A stretch of 8,012 nucleotides of DNA from an uncultured Gammaproteobacteria bacterium (GTDB taxonomy: Bacteria; Pseudomonadota; Gammaproteobacteria; Pseudomonadales; UBA5518), in NCBI GenBank assembly GCA_903921135.1, contig CAIXOY010000372.1, positions 1 through 8,012 of the forward strand, written 5' to 3'. The notes under the pieces were generated by a model. The model saw nothing but the letters and a program-made list of their open reading frames with translations, did not search any database and was not told the DNA's origin. This document shows positions 1 to 7,041 of the stretch, in pieces. Every line of letters starts with the position of its first letter. The first letter of the stretch is position 1. The position numbers and the translations under genes were made by a program.

Positions 1-1582
1 AGGCAGAGTGGTACACGCCGTAGGGCCCGTTGAAGGTGAGGTCCGCCACGGGCAGACCCACGTGGTTGATGAAGACCGTGTGGTCGGAGCCGCTGCCGAT
101 GCGCGTGACCACGAGTTCACCGGGCTTGCGCGCGCCCGCGATGATGCCGGTGCCGCCATCGCCGTTGGCGCTGAACGCCTCAAGCAGCTTTCCGCCTGCG
201 GGCGAGGGGAGTTCTTCCGTGAGTTCCACGATGGCCGGTGCCAGCGAGCCCACGGCCGCCACCTCCAGTTGCGATCCGGAGGACGCCGAGTCGACGTTGA
301 GATAGGCCACCGCTTTCTTGCGCAGCTCGTCGCGGAATTCCTCGCCCCACTCGGTGGAGCCCGTGAGCGTGACTTCCTCGCCGTCCCAGGCGCCGAAGAC
401 CAGTGTGCGGCGCGGCCGTTGGCCTTTCTTCGCCATCGCGCCCAGCGTGCGTGTGAGTTCCAGCATCGCGGCCGTGCCGCTCGACGGATCCACGCCGCCG
501 AAGACCCAGGCATCGTGGTGATTGCCCAGCACCACCCACTCGTCCGGCCGTTCGGTGCCTGTGATACGCCCTTCCACGACATAGTTGGGCTGCACGTCTG
601 TCTGCATGTCCACCTTCACGTGCAGTGTCACGTCGGCGCCGCCCAGCCGATAGCGCATCGGCAGCGCACCCTGCCAGGCGGCGGGTGCGTCCGGGCCGCC
701 CAGCTTCGCGAGGATGGGCGCGATGTCGCGGTGCGACATGGGCAGCGCGATGACGCGCGGCACCGAGATGGCGTCTTTGATATCGATGCGCTTCGCACCC
801 GCCACCGATGCCCAACCCGGCGTGAGCGGGTCGCCCGGGACGATGTAGTCATAGGCCGCGCCGCCGCGCTGGAGGTGGCTGTCCGGGCCCCAGGGGCCCT
901 CGGGAAAGACCTTGCCCTTGGCGTAGCCGTCTTGTTGCGGATCCGAGTAGACGATCATCGCGGCCGCGCCTTCGCGCTCGGCCGTGAGCGCCTTGAAGCC
1001 GCGGTAGCTGTAGGGGTTGGAGTAGCGCACCACCACGATCTTGCCGCGCGGGTCGATGCCATTTGCCCGCAATACCGCGTAATCGGCGGGGTTGCCGCTG
1101 TTTGCGTAGACCACTGCTGCGGTGACATCGCCGGAGGCCGAGAAGGAGGTCCATGCGCTGCTGATGGCGGGATTGGCGGAGTCCGGATCCTGCGGGATCG
1201 GATCTTCGCGCAGCGTGGGCGTGTAGCGCTCGGGCTTCAACATCTCGACCTGCACGCTGCGCGGGCTGGACGACAGCACGTCGTAGCGGTGGATGCTGAC
1301 CGTGTCCAGGCCCTGCGCGCGCCATTGGGCGGCGATGTACTCCGCGACTTCCTTGGTGCGGGCGGAACCTGCGGGGTGTGGTTCGCGGGTGAGCTCGCGG
1401 TGGAAGGCGCGGATGGCGTCCGCGGAGCTCGTGTCGAGGAGTTCGTGTTCGATCGCGCGCTGCGCCGCGCTGCCGTCGGCGGTGAAGCCGCGAATGGGCG
1501 CGGGTGCGTCGGCAAGCGTTGCTGCGGACAGCACGAGTGCGAGCCCGGAAGCGAACAGGGGTCTGAAGGTGGCGCGTGTCAT
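1..1582 (-). CDS. Secreted M28B zinc peptidase, glutamate carboxypeptidase II-like (C-terminus off the left edge)
   Basis: 527 codons are visible from the ATG at 1582-1580. A signal peptide (about residues 1-24, hydrophobic core ending TLA before DAP) predicts export to the periplasm or outside. A PA/apical-type domain follows (about 170-250), including the family motif GDPLTPG at 250-256. The catalytic domain carries NHHDAWVFGG (354-363), GAWDGEE (397-403), NVDS (429-432) and VYHS (524-526). Aligned by eye with human GCPII, the co-catalytic zinc ligands are all present: His355, Asp365, Glu403, Asp431 and His525, with Glu402 as general base. The spacing between His355, Asp365, Glu402 and Asp431 equals that of GCPII (10, 37, 29). 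GCPII has 750 residues, so roughly 200 residues (the helical dimerisation domain) lie beyond the edge. The Arg pair that binds the acidic substrate side chain in GCPII (SGRAR stretch) is not matched here, so acidic dipeptides are an unlikely substrate. GGAG lies 8 bases before the ATG; a GTG directly precedes it and could also start. It is divergent from the P450. The fold and chemistry are well supported; the substrate is unknown. Confidence 0.93.
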   Translation of the reverse strand, partial: MTRATFRPLFASGLALVLSAATLADAPAPIRGFTADGSAAQRAIEHELLDTSSADAIRAFHRELTREPHPAGSARTKEVAEYIAAQWRAQGLDTVSIHRYDVLSSSPRSVQVEMLKPERYTPTLREDPIPQDPDSANPAISSAWTSFSASGDVTAAVVYANSGNPADYAVLRANGIDPRGKIVVVRYSNPYSYRGFKALTAEREGAAAMIVYSDPQQDGYAKGKVFPEGPWGPDSHLQRGGAAYDYIVPGDPLTPGWASVAGAKRIDIKDAISVPRVIALPMSHRDIAPILAKLGGPDAPAAWQGALPMRYRLGGADVTLHVKVDMQTDVQPNYVVEGRITGTERPDEWVVLGNHHDAWVFGGVDPSSGTAAMLELTRTLGAMAKKGQRPRRTLVFGAWDGEEVTLTGSTEWGEEFRDELRKKAVAYLNVDSASSGSQLEVAAVGSLAPAIVELTEELPSPAGGKLLEAFSANGDGGTGIIAGARKPGELVVTRIGSGSDHTVFINHVGLPVADLTFNGPYGVYHSA

Positions 1583-1587
1583 CACGG

Positions 1588-1596
1588 GTGCTCCGG
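1588..1596 (-). promoter_or_regulatory. Ribosome binding site of the peptidase, one half of an inverted repeat
   Basis: Read on the minus strand this is CCGGAGCAC. It contains GGAG 8 bases before the peptidase ATG and fixes that start. The same 9 bases occur in inverted orientation at 1672-1680 before the P450. Confidence 0.6.
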
Positions 1597-1671
1597 TTGC
1601 GTGCTTGAGTTCATGCTCGCAGGAACGCCTCGCGGCGAAAAGCCCGCTGCGCTATCGTGCGGCCACCCTCC

Positions 1672-1680
1672 CCGGAGCAC
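1672..1680 (+). promoter_or_regulatory. Ribosome binding site of the P450
   Basis: CCGGAGCAC has GGAG at 1674-1677, 8 bases before the ATG at 1686. This decides the P450 start against the much longer open frame that continues upstream through the antisense of the peptidase. Confidence 0.7.
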
Positions 1681-1685
1681 ACTGC

Positions 1686-3050
1686 ATGAACCCGGGCATC
1701 ATGCCGCTGCCGCCCGTCGCCACCGAAGAACTCCCGCACGTGGGCGCGGGGCTGCGCTTCCTCGACGCGCCCACCGACTACCTCCTGGAGCTTCGCGCGC
1801 GCCACGGAGACACCTTTTTCGTGGATCTCTTCGGCTTCCCGCTGTTGTTCAGTTTCTCGCCCCGCGGATTGCAAAGCCTGTATGCCCTGCCCGAGGAGGA
1901 GGCGAGCTTCGGCCTCGCCACCTTCGACATGATCGGCTTCAAGACGCCTGCCGAGGTCTTCGCCGACGTGGATCCGGCGATCTTCCGCGAGGCACTCGCA
2001 CCCTTACGCCTGCCCGCGCAGGTGGCCCTGATCGACGCGGTGGTGCAGATGGAGCTCCAACGCTGGGGCGATGCAGGCGAGACCGATATCTTCGACGCCA
2101 TCCGCACGCTGGAGCAGCGCGTGGGTTTCGCGCTGTGGATCGCGCCGGTGGCGGCAGAGGAGCCCTGGTGGTCCGAGCTAAAGCGCCACTTCGACGTGCT
2201 GGACCAGGCCACGGCTTTCGTGGCGCCACAGCAGACACTCGCGACCATTGCCTCGGGCAAGGCCGCCGAGCGCGCCGCGCTCGCGTCTATCGCAGAACTG
2301 CTGCCGCGCATCCTCGCTGCACACGACGCAAGCCCTGCGCGGGGCACGGCCACGGTGGACATGCTCCGTGCGCGCTTCGCCGGTGCGGATGCAGCGCTTG
2401 CCGAGCGCCGCGTGCTGCACAACGCCATCAACCTCAACCAGGGTTTCCTGTCGAACCTCTACGCTGCCATCGCGTGGATGAGCGCTGAAGTCCTGCTGCG
2501 GCCCGAGGTGCGTGCGCGCTTGCAGGAGGAGATTGCCGCCACGCGCGCGGCGCACGGTGAGGCTTTCCGCAGTTCCCCCGAGGCACTGGGCACGATGGGC
2601 TACGCCGCGCAGGTGCTGATGGAAAGCGTGCGCGTAGCGCAGCGCTCGCTCACGCTGCGCAAGGTGCTGCGCCCGGTGGACTTCGATGCGGGCGACGGCG
2701 TCTACACCGTGCAGCCCGGCGTCTACATCGCGACCATGCTGTCTGTGACGAACACGCAGACGCCGGAACTCGCGCGCTTCGACCCGGCGCATTACAACGG
2801 CCGCGAACTCAGGCCTGAGCTGGTGCCGGGCCGCGAGACCGTAAGCACCTTCGGCCACGGCCGTCACGCCTGTCCCGCGCAGCGTTTCTCGCTGCACATG
2901 GCGCGGATCGTGGTGTCGCGGCTGCTGGAACGCTTCGAGCTTTCGCCCTGCTTCGCGGCGATGCAGCCCTCGCGCAAGCAGATGGGCGGCGTCTCGCGCC
3001 CTGAAGACACAGCGCGCGTGGCCTACCGCCTGCGTAATGCAGCGCACTGA
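1686..3050 (+). CDS. Cytochrome P450 with a non-canonical I-helix
   Basis: 454 residues, a normal length for a soluble bacterial P450; no N-terminal membrane anchor. The haem-binding loop is FGHGRHACPA (389-398) with Cys396 as the axial thiolate. The K-helix ExxR motif is ESVR (313-316), and FDPAHY (365-370) is the PERF-like region. Two departures stand out. The I-helix (about 245-265, NLNQGFLSNLYAAIAW) lacks the usual A-G-x-D/E-T-T oxygen-activation signature. The last residue of the haem signature FxxGxxxCxG is Ala398 instead of Gly. An Asn/Gln-rich I-helix without the acid/alcohol pair, together with C-P after the cysteine, recalls the CYP7/CYP8 group (sterol hydroxylases and prostacyclin synthase) more than standard bacterial CYPs; this comparison is from memory. 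It could hydroxylate a bulky hydrophobic substrate or act as an isomerase or peroxygenase. No ferredoxin or reductase gene is adjacent. It is followed 43 bases later by an SDR, probably co-transcribed. Confidence 0.92.
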   Translation: MNPGIMPLPPVATEELPHVGAGLRFLDAPTDYLLELRARHGDTFFVDLFGFPLLFSFSPRGLQSLYALPEEEASFGLATFDMIGFKTPAEVFADVDPAIFREALAPLRLPAQVALIDAVVQMELQRWGDAGETDIFDAIRTLEQRVGFALWIAPVAAEEPWWSELKRHFDVLDQATAFVAPQQTLATIASGKAAERAALASIAELLPRILAAHDASPARGTATVDMLRARFAGADAALAERRVLHNAINLNQGFLSNLYAAIAWMSAEVLLRPEVRARLQEEIAATRAAHGEAFRSSPEALGTMGYAAQVLMESVRVAQRSLTLRKVLRPVDFDAGDGVYTVQPGVYIATMLSVTNTQTPELARFDPAHYNGRELRPELVPGRETVSTFGHGRHACPAQRFSLHMARIVVSRLLERFELSPCFAAMQPSRKQMGGVSRPEDTARVAYRLRNAAH

Positions 3051-3082
3051 TCCGCCTACCACCGCACAACATCCCGAAGCAC

Positions 3083-3087
3083 AGGAG
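3083..3087 (+). promoter_or_regulatory. Ribosome binding site of the plus-strand SDR
   Basis: AGGAG, 6 bases before the ATG at 3094, is a strong consensus site and sets the start. The open frame continues 19 codons upstream into the P450 stop region without a comparable site. Confidence 0.75.
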
Positions 3088-3093
3088 AACCCC

Positions 3094-3882
3094 ATGTCCC
3101 CGCGACTGAATGGCAAGGTCATCTACGTCACCGGCGCGGCCTCCGGCATCGGCCTTGCGTGCGCGCGGCGCTTCGCCGACGAGGGCGCCGTCGTTGTGGG
3201 CGCCGACCTGAACGAAACCGATGCCTGGGCAGAGGCCACCCGCGCCGCGCCCGCTGCGGACTTCCATGTGATGGACGTGCGTGACGAGGCCGCGCAGCAG
3301 GCGGTGGCGGCTGACATCCTCGCGCGGCACGGACGCATCGATGCGCTTGTCACGGCCGCGGGTGTGGCGGGCGGCGGTTTCGTGCACATGCTCGATCTGG
3401 CGGAGTGGCAGCGCGTGCAGGACGTGAACATCACGGGCACCTTCATTAGTTGCAAGGCTGTTCTGCCCGCGATGATCGCGCAGCGCAGCGGGGCCATCGT
3501 CACCATCGCGAGCGTGGAGGGCCTCGAGGGCTGCGAAGGCGGCAGCAGTTACAACGCGGCCAAGGGCGCGGTAGTGCTGCTCACCAAGAACATGGCCTGT
3601 GACTACGGCCGCGCGGGCATACGCGCCAACACGATCTGCCCCGGCTTCATCGACACGCCGATGTTCCAGTCCGTGATTGCGCCGCTCCCGATGGCGAGCG
3701 AGATCCGCGAACAGCACAAGCTAGGGCGCTTTGGCCGCCCGGAGGAGATTGCAGGTGCTGCGTTTTTCCTGGTCTCGGAGGATGCGTCCTTCGTGAGTGG
3801 CGTGGCGCTGCCGGTGGACGGCGGCTATGTGGCGGGGCATTCCTACGGGTTGTCGGGGATGATGTTCGGTTCTGCGAGTTGA
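3094..3882 (+). CDS. Short-chain dehydrogenase/reductase (classical SDR, NAD-type)
   Basis: 262 residues, the usual size for a classical SDR. The cofactor-binding glycine motif is TGAASGIG (13-20). Asp38 at the end of the second strand (VGADLNE) favours NAD over NADP. Asp61-Val-Arg-Asp is the adenine-contacting segment. Where most SDRs have NNAG, this protein has TAAG (87-90). The catalytic tetrad is Asn112, Ser140, Tyr153 and Lys157 (motif YNAAK), and CPGFIDTPM (182-190) is the usual PG motif after the active site. The C-terminus SEDASFVSG...VDGGY is typical. It should oxidise or reduce an alcohol/ketone in the cytoplasm. Lying 43 bases behind the P450 on the same strand, it is a natural partner that could oxidise the hydroxyl the P450 makes (inference). 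The substrate is unknown. A hairpin begins at the base after its stop codon. Confidence 0.94.
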   Translation: MSPRLNGKVIYVTGAASGIGLACARRFADEGAVVVGADLNETDAWAEATRAAPAADFHVMDVRDEAAQQAVAADILARHGRIDALVTAAGVAGGGFVHMLDLAEWQRVQDVNITGTFISCKAVLPAMIAQRSGAIVTIASVEGLEGCEGGSSYNAAKGAVVLLTKNMACDYGRAGIRANTICPGFIDTPMFQSVIAPLPMASEIREQHKLGRFGRPEEIAGAAFFLVSEDASFVSGVALPVDGGYVAGHSYGLSGMMFGSAS

Positions 3883-3900
3883 GCTCCCTTGCGAGGGAGC
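3883..3900 (+). terminator. Hairpin after the plus-strand SDR
   Basis: A perfect 7-base-pair stem, GCTCCCT / AGGGAGC, with a TGCG tetraloop starts directly after the TGA of the plus-strand SDR. No T-run follows, so it is not a textbook intrinsic terminator. It may stabilise the 3' end or assist termination. Confidence 0.5.
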
Positions 3901-3910
3901 GTCTCAGGGG

Positions 3911-3933
3911 CACCTGTCCCGTCACGGCAGGTG
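3911..3933 (-). terminator. Hairpin after the minus-strand SDR
   Basis: CACCTG (3911-3916) pairs with CAGGTG (3928-3933), with possible further CC/GG pairing inside. It starts directly after the TGA of the minus-strand SDR (3936-3934), mirroring the hairpin on the other side of this 51-base convergent gap. There is no T-run in either direction. Confidence 0.45.
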
Positions 3934-4659
3934 TCAGGCGTGAGTCCAGCCCCCGTCGACGATGAGTGTTTGGCCGGTGATGAAACTCGCATCCTCTGAT
4001 GCCAGGAAACTTGCGACACCCGCATAGTCCCTGGGTACTGCCAGCCGGGGTATGGCCTGTTTCGCCACGAGCGTCGCAAAGGCCGCGTCGTCGAAGATTG
4101 CGCGTGTGCTGGGAGTGTCCGTGATGCTCGGAGCGATCGCGTTGACAGTGATTCCCGTGGGCCCGAGTTCCGATGCCAGGGAGCGCACCATGCCGATCAC
4201 GGCACCCTTGCTCGCGACATAAGGCACGAGTCCCGGCGTACCGTCGAAGAAGGTGTTGGATGCGATGCCGATGATGCGCCCGCCGCCCGTCGAGATCATT
4301 CCGGGCAGCAGCGCACGTGTCAGATGGAAGAACCCATCGAGGTTCACGCCCATGATCCTGCGCCACGTGGTGGGATCCACCTCCATGAAAGGCATGCCAG
4401 GATAAATCCCGGCGCTGTGCACAAGCACGGAGACGGGGCCGTTGCCGCTCTCAAGGCCTGCACACCAGCGCAGGGTCGCATCAGCGTCACTGATGTCGCA
4501 GCCCGGCAGATCGAGGAAGGTGCCAGCCGAAATGTCCCGGGTGGGCGGACTCAGATCGGCCACGGCCACCCGGTAGCCGTCGGCAAACAGCCGCATGGCG
4601 ATGGCGGATCCTATGCCTGAAGATCCGCCACTCACCACCGCCAGTGGCTTGCCGCCCAT
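3934..4659 (-). CDS. Short-chain dehydrogenase/reductase (classical SDR) downstream of the TonB receptor
   Basis: 241 residues from the ATG at 4659-4657, just before the glycine motif. Longer starts would overlap the receptor gene and add residues unlike any SDR. Motifs: SGGSSGIG (10-17, Ser in place of the first Thr), Asp35 after the second strand (NAD preference), HSAG (81-84) in place of NNAG, Asn106, Ser134, Tyr147 and Lys151 (YVASK), then APSITDTP (176-183) where most members have PG. The C-terminus SEDASFITG...VDGGW is typical. It is a cytoplasmic alcohol/keto oxidoreductase of unknown substrate. It starts 17 bases after the receptor stop and has only a weak site (GCGAG, 2 bases from ATG), so translational coupling with the receptor is likely. 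Its tail resembles that of the plus-strand SDR, but the rest differs enough that a recent duplication is not evident. Confidence 0.94.
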   Translation of the reverse strand: MGGKPLAVVSGGSSGIGSAIAMRLFADGYRVAVADLSPPTRDISAGTFLDLPGCDISDADATLRWCAGLESGNGPVSVLVHSAGIYPGMPFMEVDPTTWRRIMGVNLDGFFHLTRALLPGMISTGGGRIIGIASNTFFDGTPGLVPYVASKGAVIGMVRSLASELGPTGITVNAIAPSITDTPSTRAIFDDAAFATLVAKQAIPRLAVPRDYAGVASFLASEDASFITGQTLIVDGGWTHA

Positions 4660-4676
4660 GTCTCGCTGTTCGGGAC

Positions 4677-6929
4677 TCAGTTGGTGTCGTAGCGCAAGCG
4701 CAGGTACCAGGTGGACCCGTCTCCGTAGGTGCGTCCCGGGATGAAGCCGAACATCGTCGTGGCCCAGTACTCCTCGTCCGTGAGGTTCTCGCCGCCCAGC
4801 GTGACGCTCCATGTGTCGCTCGCGCTGCGGAAGCTCAGGTTTGCGCCCAGCAACTCATAGCCTTCGACGATTTCGCTGTCGAAGTTGCCCACGCCGAGCC
4901 CGCTGTAGTGGTCATCCACGCCGCTCAGGTTCACCTGCAATTCCAGGGTTCCCACATCGCCTACGGGCATCGACCAGTTCGCGCCGACGAGGAAGGTGTA
5001 CTCCGGCGCCGCGACGGGGTGTGCGTCCAGACCGGGTGCATTACCCGGTATACCGTAGCCCTCGAAGATGGGGTGGTCCGGATCCGCGCTCTTGTACTCG
5101 GCGTCGAGCAACCCCAGATTGCCGAAGAGCGTGAGGCTGTCCACGGGCGTCCAGCTGAAATCGAGTTCAAGGCCCTTCATATCGACATCTGCCACCGCCG
5201 CCGCTTGCGGCGTGATCAGGTCGACCTTGTCTTTGTAATCGCTGGTGAAGATGGTCAGGTTTGTCGTCACCCGACCGTCCATCCACTGCGCTTTCACACC
5301 TGCCTCATAGGTGTCGACGATTTCCGGGGCCAGCCAGTTGGAGGCGAAAGCGGGATCCGTGGCGCGCGCGCCTTCCAGTGCGCCGGCCTTGAAGCCTTTC
5401 GTGTAGGTGGCGTAAAGCAAAACACCGTCCGTGACGTGCCAGTCGAGGCCAACCTTGGGAGTGAACTCGTCCCACTCCTTGTCCGGGTTGACCGGGAATC
5501 CGGGGATCACGGTGCGCTGATCCTCGAAGTAGCTCAGGTAATCGACCTTCTTGCTGTCCCATGTCTGGCGTGCGCCGAAGATGAGTTCGAGGGACTCCGT
5601 CAAGGCATAGCTGCCATCGACGTATACCGCATAGCTCTCGGTCTCCTGCGCAGTGTCGTTCCATGCGCCACCGAACTTCTGCGTCTGGCCCGGAAAGCAG
5701 CAGACAGGCGAGAACTCGATGGGGAGAAGCGCACCCACGTACTGCATCTGGTCCCACTGATTGTGGAAGTAATAGAGGCCGGCGACGTAATCGAGCTCCT
5801 CGCCGATCTTGCCGGCGAACTGGAACTCCTGCGTGAACTGCTCGAAGTCGTTGTCGCTGTCGACGAAGGTCCAGATGCTTGCCCCGGGCGCTACCTGCAG
5901 CGGAAACGGAAAACTGCCCAACTGCGCGCGGTAGGTGTCATCGTACTCACGCCAGCCCGTGATCGATTTGAAGGTGCCGAGAGAGGTGTCCACGACGGCC
6001 TTGAACACCGCGTTCAGTCCGTCGAATTTCGCTCCGCCGCCGTTCAGCAGCGGTTCCGCAGTACCCAGACTCGGTCCGTAGAGTGGAGCCCAGTCCGAGT
6101 TCCCCGTCTTGGACAGGAAATTCATTGGGTCCGAGGGCAGGATCGGCGTGATGAGGTTGGTCCCGTTGTCCTGTTTGGAACCGTCGATCGCCAGTTGGTA
6201 GGACTGTCCGTCTTCAGGTTCCCAGAGAACGGCGAGGCGTGCACCCCGGTGCTCCTGCTCCGCGAAGTCATCGTCTTCCTTCGCGCCAGCGGGGCTGACC
6301 AGCGTGGCGTAACCGTCGTTGCTGGTCCGGAAAGCATCCAGTTTGATGCCGAGTTCGTTCTCGACGATTGGCGTGCTGACGCTGACTTTGCCGTCCATGC
6401 GGCCGTTGCTGCCAACGGTTGCGTCAGCCATGAAACGTGTGTGGTCCAGTTCCGGCTTGCGTGTCCGGAAGCTGATGGCGCCGGTCGTGGCGTTACGGCC
6501 GTAGAGTGTGCCCTGAGGTCCGCGCAGTACCTCGACGGATTCGATATCCATCATGTCGATGTACGCGCCCGCCGTGGACTGCAGGTACACCTCGTCGATG
6601 AAGACGGCAACCGCGTTCTCGTAGTTCCAGTTGTTCTCCGCCCGGCCCGCACCGCGCATGAAGAACTGCGGTGCGCTGAACGAAACCGTATTGCGCGGAG
6701 CGAGCAGGTTGGGGACCCGTGTCGACAGCCCCATCGAGCTCTGCACGTCGAGGCGTTCCATCTGTGAGGCATCGAATGCGGTCACGGCGATTGGCACGTC
6801 CTGGATATTTTCCGCGCGCTTGCGTGCGGTGACGATGACCTCGTCTGTGAGTCCCTGTGCCCATACGGGCGTGCCGAAGAGCGGCGCGACCATCGCCAGC
6901 CACAGAGCCTTCGTCTTCTGCGTTTTCAT
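4677..6929 (-). CDS. TonB-dependent outer-membrane receptor
   Basis: 750 residues from the ATG at 6929-6927. That start puts a good signal peptide first: Lys-rich start, hydrophobic core, and PVWA (21-24) before QG as the cleavage site. An upstream ATG at 6992 would add 21 residues that spoil it. The mature N-terminus has the TonB box-like DEVIVTA (29-35). The plug domain follows, with VPIAVTAF (45-52), FFMRGAG (89-95) and the conserved VEVLRGPQGTLYGRNATTG stretch (132-150). The rest is the 22-strand barrel, ending NLTDEEYW ... PGRTYG ... LRLRYDTN. Most outer-membrane barrels end in an aromatic residue; here the last three are DTN. A Cys410-Cys411 pair sits in the barrel half, probably in a loop. 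The plug type matches the large receptor group common in sphingomonads and marine gammaproteobacteria that degrade complex organics; the ligand cannot be assigned. The start is served by GGGA 3 bases away or AGG 11 bases away, so the ribosome site is ambiguous. An SDR follows 17 bases downstream. Confidence 0.96.
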   Translation of the reverse strand: MKTQKTKALWLAMVAPLFGTPVWAQGLTDEVIVTARKRAENIQDVPIAVTAFDASQMERLDVQSSMGLSTRVPNLLAPRNTVSFSAPQFFMRGAGRAENNWNYENAVAVFIDEVYLQSTAGAYIDMMDIESVEVLRGPQGTLYGRNATTGAISFRTRKPELDHTRFMADATVGSNGRMDGKVSVSTPIVENELGIKLDAFRTSNDGYATLVSPAGAKEDDDFAEQEHRGARLAVLWEPEDGQSYQLAIDGSKQDNGTNLITPILPSDPMNFLSKTGNSDWAPLYGPSLGTAEPLLNGGGAKFDGLNAVFKAVVDTSLGTFKSITGWREYDDTYRAQLGSFPFPLQVAPGASIWTFVDSDNDFEQFTQEFQFAGKIGEELDYVAGLYYFHNQWDQMQYVGALLPIEFSPVCCFPGQTQKFGGAWNDTAQETESYAVYVDGSYALTESLELIFGARQTWDSKKVDYLSYFEDQRTVIPGFPVNPDKEWDEFTPKVGLDWHVTDGVLLYATYTKGFKAGALEGARATDPAFASNWLAPEIVDTYEAGVKAQWMDGRVTTNLTIFTSDYKDKVDLITPQAAAVADVDMKGLELDFSWTPVDSLTLFGNLGLLDAEYKSADPDHPIFEGYGIPGNAPGLDAHPVAAPEYTFLVGANWSMPVGDVGTLELQVNLSGVDDHYSGLGVGNFDSEIVEGYELLGANLSFRSASDTWSVTLGGENLTDEEYWATTMFGFIPGRTYGDGSTWYLRLRYDTN

Positions 6930-7041
6930 GGTTCCCGATACCTGTGTCTTTGAGTTGTGTCTGATCGATGCCGGGGCGGTTTGCACCAGCATCCCTTGCT
7001 GACACTAGGACTGGCACAACCCGCAAATAACCTGTCTTTGG
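6930..7041. promoter_or_regulatory. Leader region of the TonB receptor
   Basis: 112 bases between the nudE stop and the receptor start. It contains a small hairpin CAGCA/TGCTG with a 5-base loop (6987-7001) and a copy of ACCTGTCTTTGG (7030-7041) directly beside the nudE stop. A related ACCTGTGTCTTTG lies at 6940-6952. I see no clear -35/-10 pair, no Fur-like box and no cobalamin riboswitch. A receptor promoter in this gap is likely but not identified. Confidence 0.35.

Larger units (their letters stand above)
1583..1685. promoter_or_regulatory. Divergent promoter region between peptidase and P450
   Basis: These 103 bases separate two start codons that face away from each other, so promoters for both directions should lie here or overlap the coding ends. 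I see the two Shine-Dalgarno sites and a 9-base inverted repeat that contains them (1588-1596 and 1672-1680). I see no convincing sigma-70 -35/-10 pair on either strand and no riboswitch or hairpin of note. Confidence 0.4.

Noticed and set aside
8..2488. Plus-strand open frame of 826 codons
   Set aside because: It is antisense to the peptidase and then out of frame within the P450. The product is Arg/Gly/Ala-rich low-complexity sequence with no family motif, as expected for antisense frames in GC-rich DNA.
2178..3717. Minus-strand open frames at 2178-3122 and 2809-3717
   Set aside because: They are antisense to the P450 and the plus-strand SDR, both with complete motifs; the products have no recognisable domain.
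4660..4812. Longer start for the minus-strand SDR at 4812
   Set aside because: It would overlap the 3' end of the receptor by over 130 bases and add about 50 residues without similarity to SDRs; the ATG at 4659 lies where SDRs begin.
4644..6767. Plus-strand open frame of 707 codons
   Set aside because: It is antisense along the TonB receptor, whose motifs, signal peptide and barrel end are clear. The long opening follows from codon bias.
6930..6992. Longer start for the TonB receptor at 6992
   Set aside because: The added 21 residues would precede, and spoil, a complete signal peptide that begins at 6929.
6930..7041. Riboswitch or Fur box before the TonB receptor
   Set aside because: I looked for cobalamin-riboswitch conserved boxes and an AT-rich Fur-like palindrome and saw neither; only one short 5-bp hairpin is present.
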